Part shown: piece after piece, positions 35,981-47,210 of the stretch
How positions within the stretch are numbered: the stretch's first letter is position 1
Layout of the letters: every line of letters starts with the position of its first letter
Source of the DNA: Siphonodentalium dalli
Taxonomy: Eukaryota; Mollusca; Scaphopoda; Gadilida; Siphonodentaliidae
NCBI GenBank assembly: GCA_032622095.1
Contig: CP136069.1
Span: 70,889,319-70,953,318 of the forward strand
Direction of reading: 5' to 3'
DNA: 64,000 nt
Program-made: the position numbers and the translations under genes
Notes under the pieces: model-generated
The model's database searches: none
Told to the model about the DNA's origin: nothing
What the model saw: the letters and a program-made list of their open reading frames with translations, nothing else

Positions 35981-37491
35981 GTGTTTGATGCACCAACTAA
36001 TGGCTAAAATGTAGACAGTCATTTAATCTTATTAATGGGACTCAATCCGATTAAGCACCCCTAAATTACTATTTCTTTGGCTTCAGGGGTAAAACACATT
36101 TGATTCGAGTCGAGGAACCCATCCATCAAAGCTCAGAGTGATGAGATATTGATTTTTGAAGTTTGTAATTTTCTCGAGTTGTGTACTGATAATTGCCACA
36201 GAAACACTTATTCAAACGGACGAAGGTGGATAACTAAAAATAAATGGTAATACTAACGCAATTTTGACTGAGAACATCATTTTGACGGCGTGTTCTGTGC
36301 CACAAACAATAGATGTAAAACAACTTCAAAAGTTGATATCTGATCACTCTGAGCGTTGATGGGTAGGTTCGTCGACTCGAATCAATTATTTTTTACACCC
36401 GAAGTCAAAGAAATAGTAATTTAGGGGTGCTTAATCAGATTGAGAACCATTAATAAGATTAAATGACTGTCTACATTTTAGCCATTAGTTGGTGCATCAA
36501 ACACAATAACAAGACCACTGCATTATATGAGTAGTGACTCACGATTAATTAATGTTTCTGGCTCTATCACCCTATAACCGATGGCCTTTATTCGGGTGGG
36601 TAAAGTCTATGGGGTGAGGTACATTTTGGAATGGCTGCCTTTGTAAAATGTATTAACGCAGTTTAGTTCAGATAATGACAATTTCCATTGTCGTGAATGT
36701 GATTTCGCTGTAGTTGGCTAAAATGTCCATGCTATGACATCATCACTGAGGAGGGCTATAGCCCACCTAGGCTGATTGAGGAGGGCTGGTCTTAGCCCGC
36801 CCGGATTTCTGAGAATGCCAGCCCTGGAAAGCCCATAACTCCGAAGGCCCGATTCTCCGAAACCCCATAATTCCGAAGGCCCGATTCTCCGAAAGCCCGA
36901 TTCTCCGAAAGCCCATAACTCCGAAGGCCCGATTCTCCGAAAGCCCGATTCTCCGAAAATCCAAAATGAACTAGAATGCACTCAAAACTCCCCCATGTAG
37001 TCGAACATGCACATAGCGAAGGGTATATGCTTATAGCAGGGGACCACATGTTTCACGGTTAGACACATTGCACCCAAACCAACGCATATACCAGTGGTGG
37101 TATCAAGCCCGGAAATAAGGTGCCTGACATTTGCAGAATGAGGTCCCCAGAGGGTGAATTTAGAGATAATACCCGCATAGCGGCTAGCATCACCAAATTC
37201 ACCCTCTGCTAGGGGACCTCATTCTGTTCAGACATTGATCGGGTAGGGTTCAGTAGTCCGAAGGTTCAGTCCGAAGGTCCACTAGTCATTCCACATATGT
37301 CGCATTAGGGCGTTTAAACGCCGTAATTAGGGCGTTTAAACGCCGTAATTAGGGCGTTTAAACGCCGTATTAGGGCGTTTAAACGCCGTAATAGGGCGTT
37401 TAAATGCCGTAATTAGGGCGTTTAAACGCCGTAATAGGGCGTTTAAACGCCGTAATTATTATTTTATTTGTGGCGCTACTGTGCTTCCGTA

Positions 37492-37740
37492 GATGATGGC
37501 AGCTGTGAGAGAGAGGATTTAGATGAACGTTTACGTGTGTTTTGCAATAGGAACATTGTTGATGATGAAATCCATTTCATTATTTCCCGTGGAAAGTACG
37601 GTGTGTTGAGAGCTGACTTCTTCTCAATGATAAATATCTACATAAATGATGTCAACACACTGAGTATCATGGTTGGTTATAACTTTCTCCCTTTAACCCT
37701 TCCGATGCGGGAGCTGTGCTGTTGCAGCAATACATATATT
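37492..37740 (+). pseudogene. LINE C-terminal relic, part 2
   Basis: Continues the frame of 33624-33827. After the second GATGAT (Asp-Asp) it reads GSCEREDLDERLRVFCNRNI, then VDDEIHFIISRGKYGVLRAD and FFSMINIYINDVN. The 'CN...VDDEIHFI......Y..LR..FF..I' pattern is the Cys/His region after LINE RTs, with the last Cys changed (IISRG where IL.C is usual). The frame runs into the hairpin element at 37741. Removing the 3664-bp element and one GATGAT gives a continuous frame. Confidence 0.65.
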
Positions 37741-37910
37741 GTGCCAGTGTATTATCTTATATATGCGAGTCTCCGATAGGGAGTCTCGCATATATAATAT
37801 AATTCACTGGCTAACAAGGCTAATGTACATATTGTTAGACAAATGTATCCTCTTATATGCGAGGCTCCCTATGTGATACACGCATATATAAGAGAACGCA
37901 TTGTCACAGA
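37741..37910. mobile_element. diverged pair of 69-bp hairpins
   Basis: Two hairpins (about 37743-37811 and 37838-37906) with 'cttatatatgcgagtctcc' and 'ctcgcatatataa' arms, facing each other around 25 bp. This is a more diverged version of the module at 31.6 kb, with only remnants of the outer CCCTGTG arms ('tgtgccag', 'gtcacag'). Confidence 0.7.
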
Positions 37911-37984
37911 GTGTTCGAAAATTTCAGGAAGCTCCAGTTATGGAAGGGTTGAAGTCGCGATCTGGTCATCAGAGCCTCATTTAA

Positions 37985-38339
37985 AGGGGTACTGTACACT
38001 AAATCCGGCCATTTATGGGATCATCTCCTTTTATATACTCAACAGCATATGATTATGCAACAAATGAACTAATTTGAGCGATGAATTAGTGCAAAATACA
38101 CTCATAATGTGTTCTATGAACGATGCAAACAACATGGTGATTATGATTAAAATGAATTAATGGCTGGAGTCATAAACTCATTTTCATTATAGTTGCCATA
38201 TTGTTTGCATCGTTCATAGAGCACATGACTATATTTTGCACTGATCCATGGCTCAAATTCATTAATTTGTTGCACATTTTCTATTGAGTATAAAAGGAGA
38301 TGGTCCCATAAATGGCCAGATTTAGTGTACAGTACCCCT
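37985..38339. mobile_element. TTAA-flanked palindromic MITE (Kolobok-like)
   Basis: TTAA at 37981-37984 and 38340-38343 flanks a 355-bp palindrome with ends AGGGGTACTGTACACTAAAT. Arms of about 170 bp pair with few mismatches ('ttgtttgcatcgttcatag' inside). TTAA target sites are used by piggyBac and Kolobok; the AGGGG terminus suits Kolobok better. Non-coding. It sits about 110 bp downstream of the lectin exon ending at 38452. Confidence 0.8.
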
Positions 38340-38451
38340 TTAAATGGCCTCATGAAATCGATCTAATTATGTTCTGGTAAATAAATAGTACAGATGCTAG
38401 TGTTATGGTGTCAAATCTGACATGCATATGTAAGCTACAGAATGTACTCAC

Positions 38452-38563
38452 TTCGAGAACCAGAGATCATTGAAGCGATTGAACTGTTGGCTGGCGATCC
38501 ATCCACGCCTTTAAATTCCGCCGCGGACTGAACGTCGGTTATCCCAAGATAAGCATCTATACT
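38452..38563 (-). CDS. lectin gene exon: middle of first CTLD
   Basis: Acceptor 'tttattcatag', donor GTGAGT, 112 bp, phase 0 to 1. It encodes SIDAYLGITDVQSAAEFKGV, then DGSPANSSIASMISGSR. 'YLGITD' and 'F..VDGSP' match the WIGL loop of CTLDs. The last third is odd: another frame of the same bases reads FNRFNDLWFSK, which looks more like the continuation of a CTLD, so a one-base indel near 38490 is possible. The final third of this CTLD is not seen before the next domain begins. Confidence 0.55.
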
Positions 38564-38582
38564 CTATGAATAAACGACAGAG

Positions 38583-38690
38583 CGATGTCATGCATTCCCT
38601 CGATCTAATATGCGTTATTGTGAATTGTCACGTAAAGATTCTTCCGTATATACATGTACTACATGTAAACAGACATAAACAATGTCGTCT
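38583..38690 (+). repeat. ~105-bp direct repeat, copy 1
   Basis: Begins 'gatgtcatgcattccctcga' and runs to 'acagacataaacaatgt'. It recurs at 39325-39430 with a handful of differences and one 10-bp insertion. Origin unknown. Confidence 0.85.
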
Positions 38691-39324
38691 TATCTAAATT
38701 AAGCGCTTTGTCGCCGCAAAAATAGACACGAAACACTAGCTTAACCTTAATGTGACTATCTAAGTACAAGCAGTGTCGGGCATCACGTGGAACGAACGGT
38801 ACCACTAGTCAACAGGCGGATGGTTGGGTATACATACACCATTTTATATATAAAAAAATAAATACACAAAATCCTCGCAATCGCATCGCGGTATATGAGA
38901 CTGGTCGTCTATACTATACTAACCTTTCCAAATTATAGGACATTTCCAAAGTAGTCAACATTAAACAAGTGAACCACATCGATTACCCCCTGCAAAATGT
39001 GGCTTTTAGTTAAAGGCACGGGCAGCATTCGTTGCAGAAATATTCATATTTGTTCAAATCGCCATCAACAGAAGGAATATTAAAATATATATAGTTTTGT
39101 TCATATGTCAAACATAATCAGCGCGTAAATAGTATATTGTGTCAAGACGTACGATGGTGTACGAAAACAAGAGCCTGCTGGTGTTACAGACGTTTTTGCT
39201 TCTGTTTACATAACACAGCACAATTCTATTGGTTAATCACACACAAATGATATAAACGCTGTTTATTATTTCCATGTCAGGAAAACAGTAACAAAGAACG
39301 CTCTTTATGTTTACCATATCCGGA

Positions 39325-39430
39325 TGTCATGCATTCCCTCGATCTAATATGCGTTATTGTGAATTGTCAAGTAAAGATTCTTCCGTATATACATGTACTA
39401 CATGTAAACAGATGTAAACAGACATAAGCC
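39325..39430 (+). repeat. ~105-bp direct repeat, copy 2
   Basis: Second copy of 38583-38690, 740 bp away in the same orientation, with 'acagatgtaaacagacata' where copy 1 has a single 'acagacata'. Confidence 0.85.
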
Positions 39431-40028
39431 ATGTTCTGTAACGTTTTTTGCTTTTGCTTTACATAACAAAGGAAAAACATTTGACAATAACATGCTGTTT
39501 ATGCAATATGTCTGATTGGTATAAGAACAAGGTATGTCTATATTTTACTATACTTTCTGCTTATGGTGGGTTTTGACGGAGGTGAATATTTTAACAGCAT
39601 ATCCACCGCCAACGCCGCCCGTATCTGTAAGGTTTATTACTTATCTGAGGTATCTTGAATTCGAAAAACGTCTTAATAAACCTAGCCCTTAGTGACTGGA
39701 CATAACCTGTAACATATGGATATCCTTCTTTCCCCTGTGGTTTACGAATGAACCAATGATCATACGCATATGTTCTAATATGAAGGAGATACAGGGTTAT
39801 GCGTATTTTACACTGTCCATGTTGTATGTGCTATAACTTCAGCGGAGATAAATTGTGTTATATGTGGATAGCGTTATCGCCATGTTGACTCAGCATCGTA
39901 CTGAAGCCAATTCAAACGTGACGTACGGTTACTATGGCATGGAAGTCAAATTAAAGTGTCACACAGTCTAAGGGACTGTAACATATGACGATATAGATAG
40001 CGTAAATTTGGAATCATGATAAAAATTT

Positions 40029-40330
40029 CCAGAGGTTTTCTTTCAGAATATATACATTTTGTATAACGATATTTCGTGTTCCTCTTAGCAAACTGACAAA
40101 AAAAAATTGAACATTGTCATAGAAGTCCGAAAAAGTGAAAAACGATTTTGTTTTCTTCAACACGAATCAACAAAGAGCGTTCATTGTCAATATATTCCCG
40201 ATATGATAAAATGAAGAACGTTTCGCTTTTGTACGAAATTTCAGAAGCACAATTATCCATAACTTCGGAGAGGTTTTCTTTCATATATTAAGTGTGTGTA
40301 ACGATATTTCGTATCGCTGTTACTATCATT
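40029..40330. repeat. diverged ~65-bp tandem pair
   Basis: 'gaggttttctttca' followed by 'gtataacgatatttcgt' at 40031-40078 recurs at 40270-40315. Non-coding intron. Confidence 0.6.
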
Positions 40331-40414
40331 ATTTACCCAACCTAAATTAATGTATGTCAACGAGCTGTTAGCTAAATGAAATTAAATGATACTCTGTAAA
40401 TGTTCGATACTCAC

Positions 40415-40590
40415 GAATTGAAACAATATGTCCAGATCAGACAATGCTTTTGGAATCGGCAGTCGATAACCTGACGGATCCGAACACCTCAGCTGAGCAT
40501 CAGTCGACGACGAAACTTCCACGTTACTAGATCCCACACCGAGTAGTGTCATTCGTCGATAGCATGTCCCCTGTGACGTCATATCACAGT
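40415..40590 (-). CDS. lectin gene exon: N-terminal half of first CTLD
   Basis: Acceptor 'tctaatcgaacag', donor GTGAGT, 176 bp, phase 1 to 0. It encodes DCDMTSQGTCYRRMTLLGVG, STDAQLRCSDPSGYRLPIPK and ALSDLDILFQF. 'A...C......LPIPK...DL..LFQF' is the familiar CTLD first half of invertebrate lectins, though the usual Trp before the second Cys is missing. It joins in phase with the exon at 38563. Earlier exons (signal peptide) were not found upstream. Confidence 0.7.
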
Positions 40591-43500
40591 CTGTTCGATT
40601 AGAAAACATTTTCCATGTGAATATTACAACATATTCTTATGCTAATAGGTTGATATTGAAACTAAATATTCACACATTCGGTTCTGAAGTAAGCCCATAG
40701 AGAAATTATATCCGTTATTTCGTTGAAATGCGCGGGCCGCAGTAAAACACATTGTCGTGGTAAATAGGCTTGTATGTAAACATGTTGCTCAGATTGTGAC
40801 ATATGGAACTTATATTTTGTTTAGAAATTGGTTCGTTGTCGACCTCCAAATATATTCATATTGAGATTATGATCCACGAGAACAGACTGGAATAGTATCA
40901 CCGCCGCTTTAAACAATGCATGCAATTAAATCTAATCGAATTCATTGATGTTCAGAAAAAACGAGTAATATATCCCTTCCATCTAGTCGATGTAATGGAA
41001 AATAATTGAATCGTAAGCTGTCAATACACGGATTGTTAGTAAACAATTGGTTGTCACGCGTTTAGCCATTAAGGTTATTTATCGATAACCTAAATTTATT
41101 GATTGCTCTCTGGTACAGAAATGTCAGCATCATCGAGTGGTGTGACCATGCCATGTATACATATACCAACTGCCTAAACCGTACATTAAAACTATTCAAT
41201 ACTTCCCGTGAATTAAAATGGCATTTCGATGGTTCAACAGAATTCATTCCTTTGTTATGACTAGCAGCCATTCCAATAAACGTACTCCTAACCCTTAGTG
41301 TATAGGTACCCAGAAAGTCGGAAATAAAAATACTCGTGCTAAATATCATACACTATAGTGCGTGATTAGTGTGCAACTAGCAATCAAAAACGACGAATTG
41401 ATCACGCCACTTGATCAATTGATAATTATATGCCAGAGTGACTGTTTAAACTTTATGTTTGGTCTTTTTCTTCGGAAATAATCTCTTGAGTATTTAGCTC
41501 GTTTTACGTCGACCTTCTAATGATGCTGGTTCTCTTGTGAATTGACGGATTAACGTATAAGAAATAACACTTGTGCTGATTAAAGTTAAGCGTTATAACC
41601 AAAAGGTTTGAAGAAAAATTTACTACGCGCGTTAATATTTGCCTTCAAACTTTTCGGTTAGAACTGCATAACGTTAACTGGAACAAGGGTTAATTCTTAA
41701 ACAGCTTAATACATACATTAAATACTGATGCAGGGAGCCTTCCGCCCACCCAACCCAACTATGTTCCAACTTGCCACCAGTTGGATATTAAATGCCTGAC
41801 ACAACATGGATATTTACATGTAGTGTGAAATTTCGTCTTTCTGGAGCAACACCTTCTATTTTCGGCCAAAGTTTTTGCACCGAAATGGCAGTCAGTTGAC
41901 CATTTTCAACTGGAGTGGGTGTTTTGACGGAAAGTGTGAGTCAGGTTAAAAAATTCCAATGGATCCAAATGTAATTTCTCGGATTTGGACATTTCGGTCT
42001 GATTCAACGGGGTTGCATGCATTTGGAAATTCGTTGGACAGCCCCCCACACAAAAGAGTTCATCTAGTGACCTCACTGTATAGCACACGCATTCATTTTC
42101 TGGAAATAATTCATCCCCTCAGCAGACACAGGATCAAAACAAATAATTTCCGCTACCTGACCACCAACACTACATGCATTTTTTTTCCAGACCAACTTTT
42201 TTGACACCCCCCCCCCCCCCCCATCCCCGAAAAATAGTACATAAATCAGAATAATATGACACAAAATTATATCAGCCTGGTTCTTCCTAGCAATTACTAT
42301 TTCGCATAATTATTCCAACATATTATCTGTGATGACTGAAAATATCGTGTGGCATGTACAGTGAAGATACCCTTCATCCCATTGCTAATATACACAAGAT
42401 CATTCACATCAAAAACAAGATGATTGAGATGAGATACAGGGTGGGTGTATTTTACACTATATGAGGACCATAACTGTTGAAAAAAATAATGGACATATTT
42501 CAAAATATGCTACACGTGGGTATTGTTTCCTTCACGCTGTCGCATCCGCATACTAAATGTCACTCAAATATGAACTAGCCGTCATTCAAATCGGACCACC
42601 GACGACAGATATTGGGCTCCGAAGTTCGGGCGGACTGAGTTTTCATTTTTCACACGAAGTCCTATAACTCAACATAAATAATGGTCATGTTGTATATAAA
42701 TATACTTCCCCCAATTGTGGTTTATCCGTGTAACAAATATCATTCAAATCCAATGACCGAGATATAGAGCTGTTATGTTCTGACGGACGACCGGAACACC
42801 ATTGCGGAGGGGGTTGGTGGGGTGTAACACAGTTGGTACCATGTAATGCCTTCCTTTCATGATATATATAGATAGTAACAACAACGAAGGGCGTTTGTAT
42901 AAAATGTGGGGAAACAGCTGATATTCATCATTATGAACTCGCCATGACTTGACATAAAACACGGATGACATTGTCTGTAGGTTTTAATTTAGAAATAAAT
43001 AAAATTATAGTATAATGATAGTTTGAATGCGATATTATCCACTAAACACACTTTGTGTGAGCCGAACATTTGTTTTTATGCGTTGTACATGTTCGGTGGT
43101 GGAAGTGTGGTGACATGGACGGGAGTTTGTTACTGTAAAGAGTGTGCGAGAAGCAAAACATTCAACACCGTGGCGATGTTTTTTTTTTTTGGGAGAGTGA
43201 TTCATTGTGACCCTTTCAAAGCCGATATCTTGAATGGCGAGGAGTTTCGAGCGCTATATCGGTATGGTGTAAACAATATGGTGGCAAATTTAAGGTAAGT
43301 TCACTTAATTTGATCTCCCCGGTGTTGAGTGTTTTGCGTATCACGCGCTCTTTACGCACTGTACTGTATGATAGCATGGCTTTTGTTTACTAACAAGGCG
43401 TACGATCTTGACAATAACATGAGATTTAGGTGATATTTACGATTGGTATATGTCTATATTTTAATATTCGTTCTGTGTATGGCGATTTTAATGGATGTGA

Positions 43501-44270
43501 CTATTTTAACAGCAATATTCACCGTGGAGGCCATCCGTGCCTTTAAAAAGACAAATGTTCACTTACCAGCCAAATAAAGATGGCATTGGATTGCAGTCAA
43601 CAAGGAAAGTACACGTAGAAACTATATTCATTAATACGGGTGATCATTTCAATTTTTGCGTCCGATGAAATTGCCTCTTTTGAATAGCTGATTACATTCT
43701 CCGAATGGGCACTGTATACCATGCTTTATATCACAAGTCGACATTCGTAATCTTGAACGTCCATCTCCCCAAATGTATGCACAATGAGCTCCTCACGGAG
43801 GCCTCTAACCGAGAAATAGTTATCTGCTACACCACAAGACCTGATATATACACAGTACTTAACGACCTCCACGTAATTAAATGACTTGAATAGAGAGAGG
43901 CGTTCTGTTAATTGACATACCGTGGTGTATATTACACATTGAAACCTAACGTCAGCAGTACTGGAGTTACTGTTCTTCTTCTTGACACAACAATATCCTG
44001 ACAATATGAATCATGTGCATATACGTGAACAAAATGCATTCGAAGTGCGTCGATAGTATACATTACGTATATATACCACGCTCTGTTCGGTTGTTCAGTC
44101 CAAAACAAATATTTTATTAAGTTTATTTTCGAACATATTTGTACCGCGTGGTATTCTGTTCACGGCAAAGAGAATTCATGTTTTATTGACCTCCGTCATA
44201 GGAGAGTATATGTACATGTATAAGTGTTTACAGGCAATATATATGATTATAAACACAACATTATATATAT
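40591..44270. other. no supported gene; small repeats only
   Basis: Presumed upstream intron or 5' flank of the lectin gene. Holds a segment at 41015-41220 similar to 20635-20830 ('taacctaaattt', 'tgaccatgcc'), a small foldback at 41586-41681 ('aaccaaaaggtttgaag' against 'cttcaaacttttcggtt'), a C-homopolymer at about 42206-42222 and a T-run at 43180-43190. No exon could be supported. Confidence 0.4.
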
Positions 44271-44271
44271 A

Positions 44272-45034
44272 CTAGCTGGTGGACCCGACTTCGTCCGGCT
44301 ATTTCCCCTCTGCTTTCCGGCGAAATGCGCGATTTGACCTTCAATTGACCATTTTGAAGGTCAAGGTCAGGTCGGGTTCACGATTTGACCCGTCCAAAAC
44401 ACTCCCCGGACAAAAGTACCCGACAAAAGTACCCGTCGAAATCCGTCCGGTCTTACCCGATTTGACCTTGAATTGACAATTTTGAAGGTCAAGGTCAGGT
44501 CTGGGTTACGAATTGACCCGTAGAAAACACTCCTCGGACAAAAGTAACCATAGGTATCAAATTTCGTCGAAATCCCGTCAAAATTCGCGATTTGACCTTG
44601 AATTGACAATTTTGATGGTCAAGGTCAGGTTGGGGTCACGATTTGACCTTCCAAAACACTCCCCGGACAAAAGTACCTCTAGGTATCAAATTTTGTCGAA
44701 ATCCGTCCGTTTTACCCGATTTGACCTTGAATTTACCTTTTTGAAGGTCACGGTCAGGTCGGGGTAACGATTTGACCCGTCCAAAAGACTCCCCGGACAA
44801 AAGTACCTCTAGGTATCAAATTTCGTCAAAATCCGTCCCGTTTTACCCGATTTGACCTTGAATTGACCTTTTTGAAGGTCAAGGTCAGGTCGTGGTCACG
44901 ATTTGACCCACCCAAAACACTCACTGGACAAAATTACCCCTAGGTATCAAATTTCGTCAAAATCCGTCTGGCAGTTTTCCCGGCCATAGCTAACACATAC
45001 ACACACAGACAGAAGTCCCAAAATATATAGTAGA
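44272..45034 (+). repeat. head-to-tail repeat unit 1, five internal subrepeats
   Basis: Starts CTAGCTGGTGGACCCGACTT and ends with 'cacacacagacagaag' and 'aaaatatatagtaga'. Inside, a ~125-135-bp block repeats about five times ('cgatttgaccttgaattgac', 'aaggtcaaggtcagg', 'ggacaaaagtacc', 'ggtatcaaatttcgtc'). The next unit begins directly at the following CTAG. Confidence 0.85.
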
Positions 45035-45062
45035 CTAGCCGATGAGCCCGACGTTGTCCGGG

Positions 45063-45279
45063 CTTCTGACGCCCTGGAAAGGGCCGTCGGCTGGCGAAGG
45101 GCATCGAGCCGCAACTGGCGCTGTTCGTGAGTTTCTGACGCCCTGGAAAGGGCCGTCGACTGGCGAACGGCATCCAGCCGCAACTGGCTCTGTTCGTCAG
45201 TTTCGTTATCACGACAAATCTGTTTCGCACGTGTATTGTTACTATTGCGGCCTATGAGCTTCCGCTTTTTCGGGGGCAT
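45063..45279 (-). pseudogene. Helitron-type protein N-terminal repeat relic
   Basis: From an ATG at 45279 the frame reads MPPKKRKLIGRNSNNTRAKQ, then 23-residue repeats of the form SRASETHEQRQLRLDALRQ (a first copy reads RDNETDEQSQLRLDAVRQ). The DNA repeats with a 69-bp period ('gccctggaaagggccgtcg' at 45071 and 45140). Proteins of Helitron-like elements in many invertebrates begin with a basic segment and tandem 'ETxEQRxxRL' repeats; I recognise the pattern but ran no search. No Rep or helicase part follows: the frame runs into the CTAG junction at 45035. Confidence 0.55.
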
Positions 45280-45479
45280 TTTCTATGTATTATCGAGTCC
45301 CTTGCGCTAATAGTGGCCCTCAGAAGGGCCGTTCAAATTATATGAACTTCGAGGGAACCGAGATAATACTAAAAACTTCTGAAAAGTTCGAAAATTTCTG
45401 AAGATAAATTTGCGTGGGACATTTTCCCGACATCACTTACAATGATGGGCATTTAAAGTGAAGTTTCGATTCTCTCATG

Positions 45480-47210
45480 GTGGAATCTCGTCAGGGGCGA
45501 CCAATCTCGTCAGGGGCGACCAGCAGTTCACACCCGAATAGGGGGAGATATGCTTCTGATTAATACATTTTGGAAGCGAAAAAAGCCGAAAATGACCTGA
45601 TTCAAGCCATAAAATGACACAAACTGGATGAATGTTGAGGAAATGTGCTGTGGTAATGGGAAGAATTATCCTTTTTCTGATAACATGAAGTATAAAGTCT
45701 TGTCTTTTCTTGCATGTATCGAGGGCTGCCGGTGAATGGTGACGGCACAATTTCGTTATTATCGACCAGATTTTAGTGGATGAATGTTAGTGGGAAGAAT
45801 TGTCCTTGTTCTGATAACATAAAGTCTTAGGGGAAGATATGCTTCTGATTAATACATTTCAAGTCGATAGCTCCACCCTTTTCCGAGATGTGGAACTCCA
45901 ATGGTAATCAAGAAATCAGAAAAGATATTCCACGAAGCTCTGATTCAAAGAGAGTACATCCCAACAATGTCAACAAATGGACAAAACGTTAGTTCGTGGC
46001 GTTTGGTAGACATAGAATTCCTGGCTAACATATAAAGAGCGTTATCTGTGAACGGATTCCTTATATGGAAATAATAAAGAGCGTCTTTATCATGTTTGAT
46101 ATTCTAATAGAAATGCATTTTCACAGTTCACGCCAGAATAGGGGAAGATATGCTTCTGGTTAATTAATGGATGAATGTTGATGATTACATAAAGCCTTGT
46201 GTCTTTTCGTGCATGTATCGTGAATGATGACGGCACAATTTCGCTGCATCGCCGAGTTTCTAGTTTGAAATTGAGATTTTTTTTTTAATTCCTAATTAAT
46301 TTTCTTACAGCCATTACACTTTACTGGCATGCAATTTAATAAATTAATTATGTCACTTGTATTTCTTTTTTGCAATATACATGAGAGGTATATAGTTTAA
46401 ATTTTGGTATTTGGTACTACTTTTCTCCATTTTACACAAAATATCAGAAAATATATTCCACGAAGCTCTGATTTTCTAATAGAAAAATTCATTTTCACAG
46501 TTGACAGTTCACGCCAGAATAGGGGAAGATATGCTTGTGATTAATTAATGGATGAACAAATGTACATAATGTAAAGTATAAAGTCTTGTGTTTTCTTGCA
46601 TGTATCGAGGGCTGCCGGTGAATGATGACGGCACAATAACGTTATTATTGACCAGATTTTAGTGGATGAATGTTAGTGGGAAGAATTGTCCTTGTTCTGA
46701 TAACATAAAGTCTTAGGGGAAGATATACTTGTGATTAATACATTTCAAGTCGATAGCTCCACCCTTTTCCTAGATGTGGAACTGCAATGGTAATCAAGAA
46801 ATCAGAAAAGATATTCCACGAAGCTCTGATTCAAGGAGAGCGCATCCCAACATATAAAGAGCGTTATCTGTGAACGGATTCCTGATATGGAAATAATAAA
46901 GAGCGTCTATATCATGTTTGATATTATAATAGAAATGCATTTTCACAGTTCACAGTTCACGGCAGAATAGGGGAAGATATGCTTCTGATTAATTAATGGA
47001 TGAATGTTGATGATTACATAAAGTCTTGTGTCTTTTCGTGCATGTATCGTGAATGATGACGGCACAATTTCGCTATTTTTTTTTAATTCCTCCTTAACAT
47101 TCTTACAGCCATTACACTTTACTGGCACGCAATTTAATAAATTAATTATGTCGCTTGTATTTCTTTTTTGCAATAGCTCTGATATTCTAATAGAAATGAT
47201 GACGGCACAA
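45480..47210 (+). repeat. internal ~0.8-0.9-kb tandem duplication
   Basis: Blocks such as 'gaaaagatattccacgaagc' (45925, 46805), 'aggggaagatatgcttctga' (several times) and 'cttacagccattacactt' (46305, 47102) recur 800-880 bp apart. Short 'aataaagagcg' motifs also recur. Non-coding. Confidence 0.75.

Larger units (their letters stand above)
33828..37491. mobile_element. 3.66-kb inverted-repeat element, 6-bp TSD
   Basis: Ends TACGGAAGCAC and GTGCTTCCGTA, flanked by GATGAT at 33822-33827 and 37492-37497. The right arm (37491 back to about 36330) is continuous. The left arm (33828-34748, then 35981-36155) is split by a Helentron-like insert. The arms hold GTTTAAAC-centred 20-23-bp units (4 on the left, 7 on the right) and 'ttcggagaatcgggc' repeats. 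The 6-bp TSD and 5'-TAY...RTA-3' ends match what I recall for the IS3EU superfamily. No transposase is present, so it is non-autonomous. Superfamily call is tentative. Confidence 0.85.
9232..40590 (-). other. multi-CTLD lectin-like gene, span of six exons
   Basis: Six minus-strand segments, each bounded by AG and GT and each carrying CTLD-like or linker coding sequence, join with matching phases: 40590-40415 (ends phase 0), 38563-38452 (0 to 1), 33247-33067 (1 to 2), 21305-21085 (2 to 1), 18204-18100 (1 to 1), 9409-9232 (1 to 2). Phase-1 starts recur at each domain boundary, the usual mark of shuffled extracellular modules. The predicted product is a secreted or cell-surface protein with at least three CTLD modules. 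Both termini are missing, so no function beyond possible ligand recognition can be stated. Introns of 1.9-11.8 kb hold most of the transposons described here. The model is by eye; transcript data would settle it. Confidence 0.65.

Noticed and set aside
43726-44004. Minus-strand frame ending DVQDYECRLV, resembling an immunoglobulin F strand
   Set aside because: Acceptor and donor candidates give only a 77-bp exon without the DVQDYEC part, and its phase does not match the next lectin exon. No other Ig features are visible.
45035-45065. Hammerhead ribozyme at the CTAGCCGATGAG junction
   Set aside because: Only one box is approximate (CCGATGAG for CUGAUGA), and the GAAA box and helix I/III pairing are not visible. 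Kept only as a testable idea in the findings.
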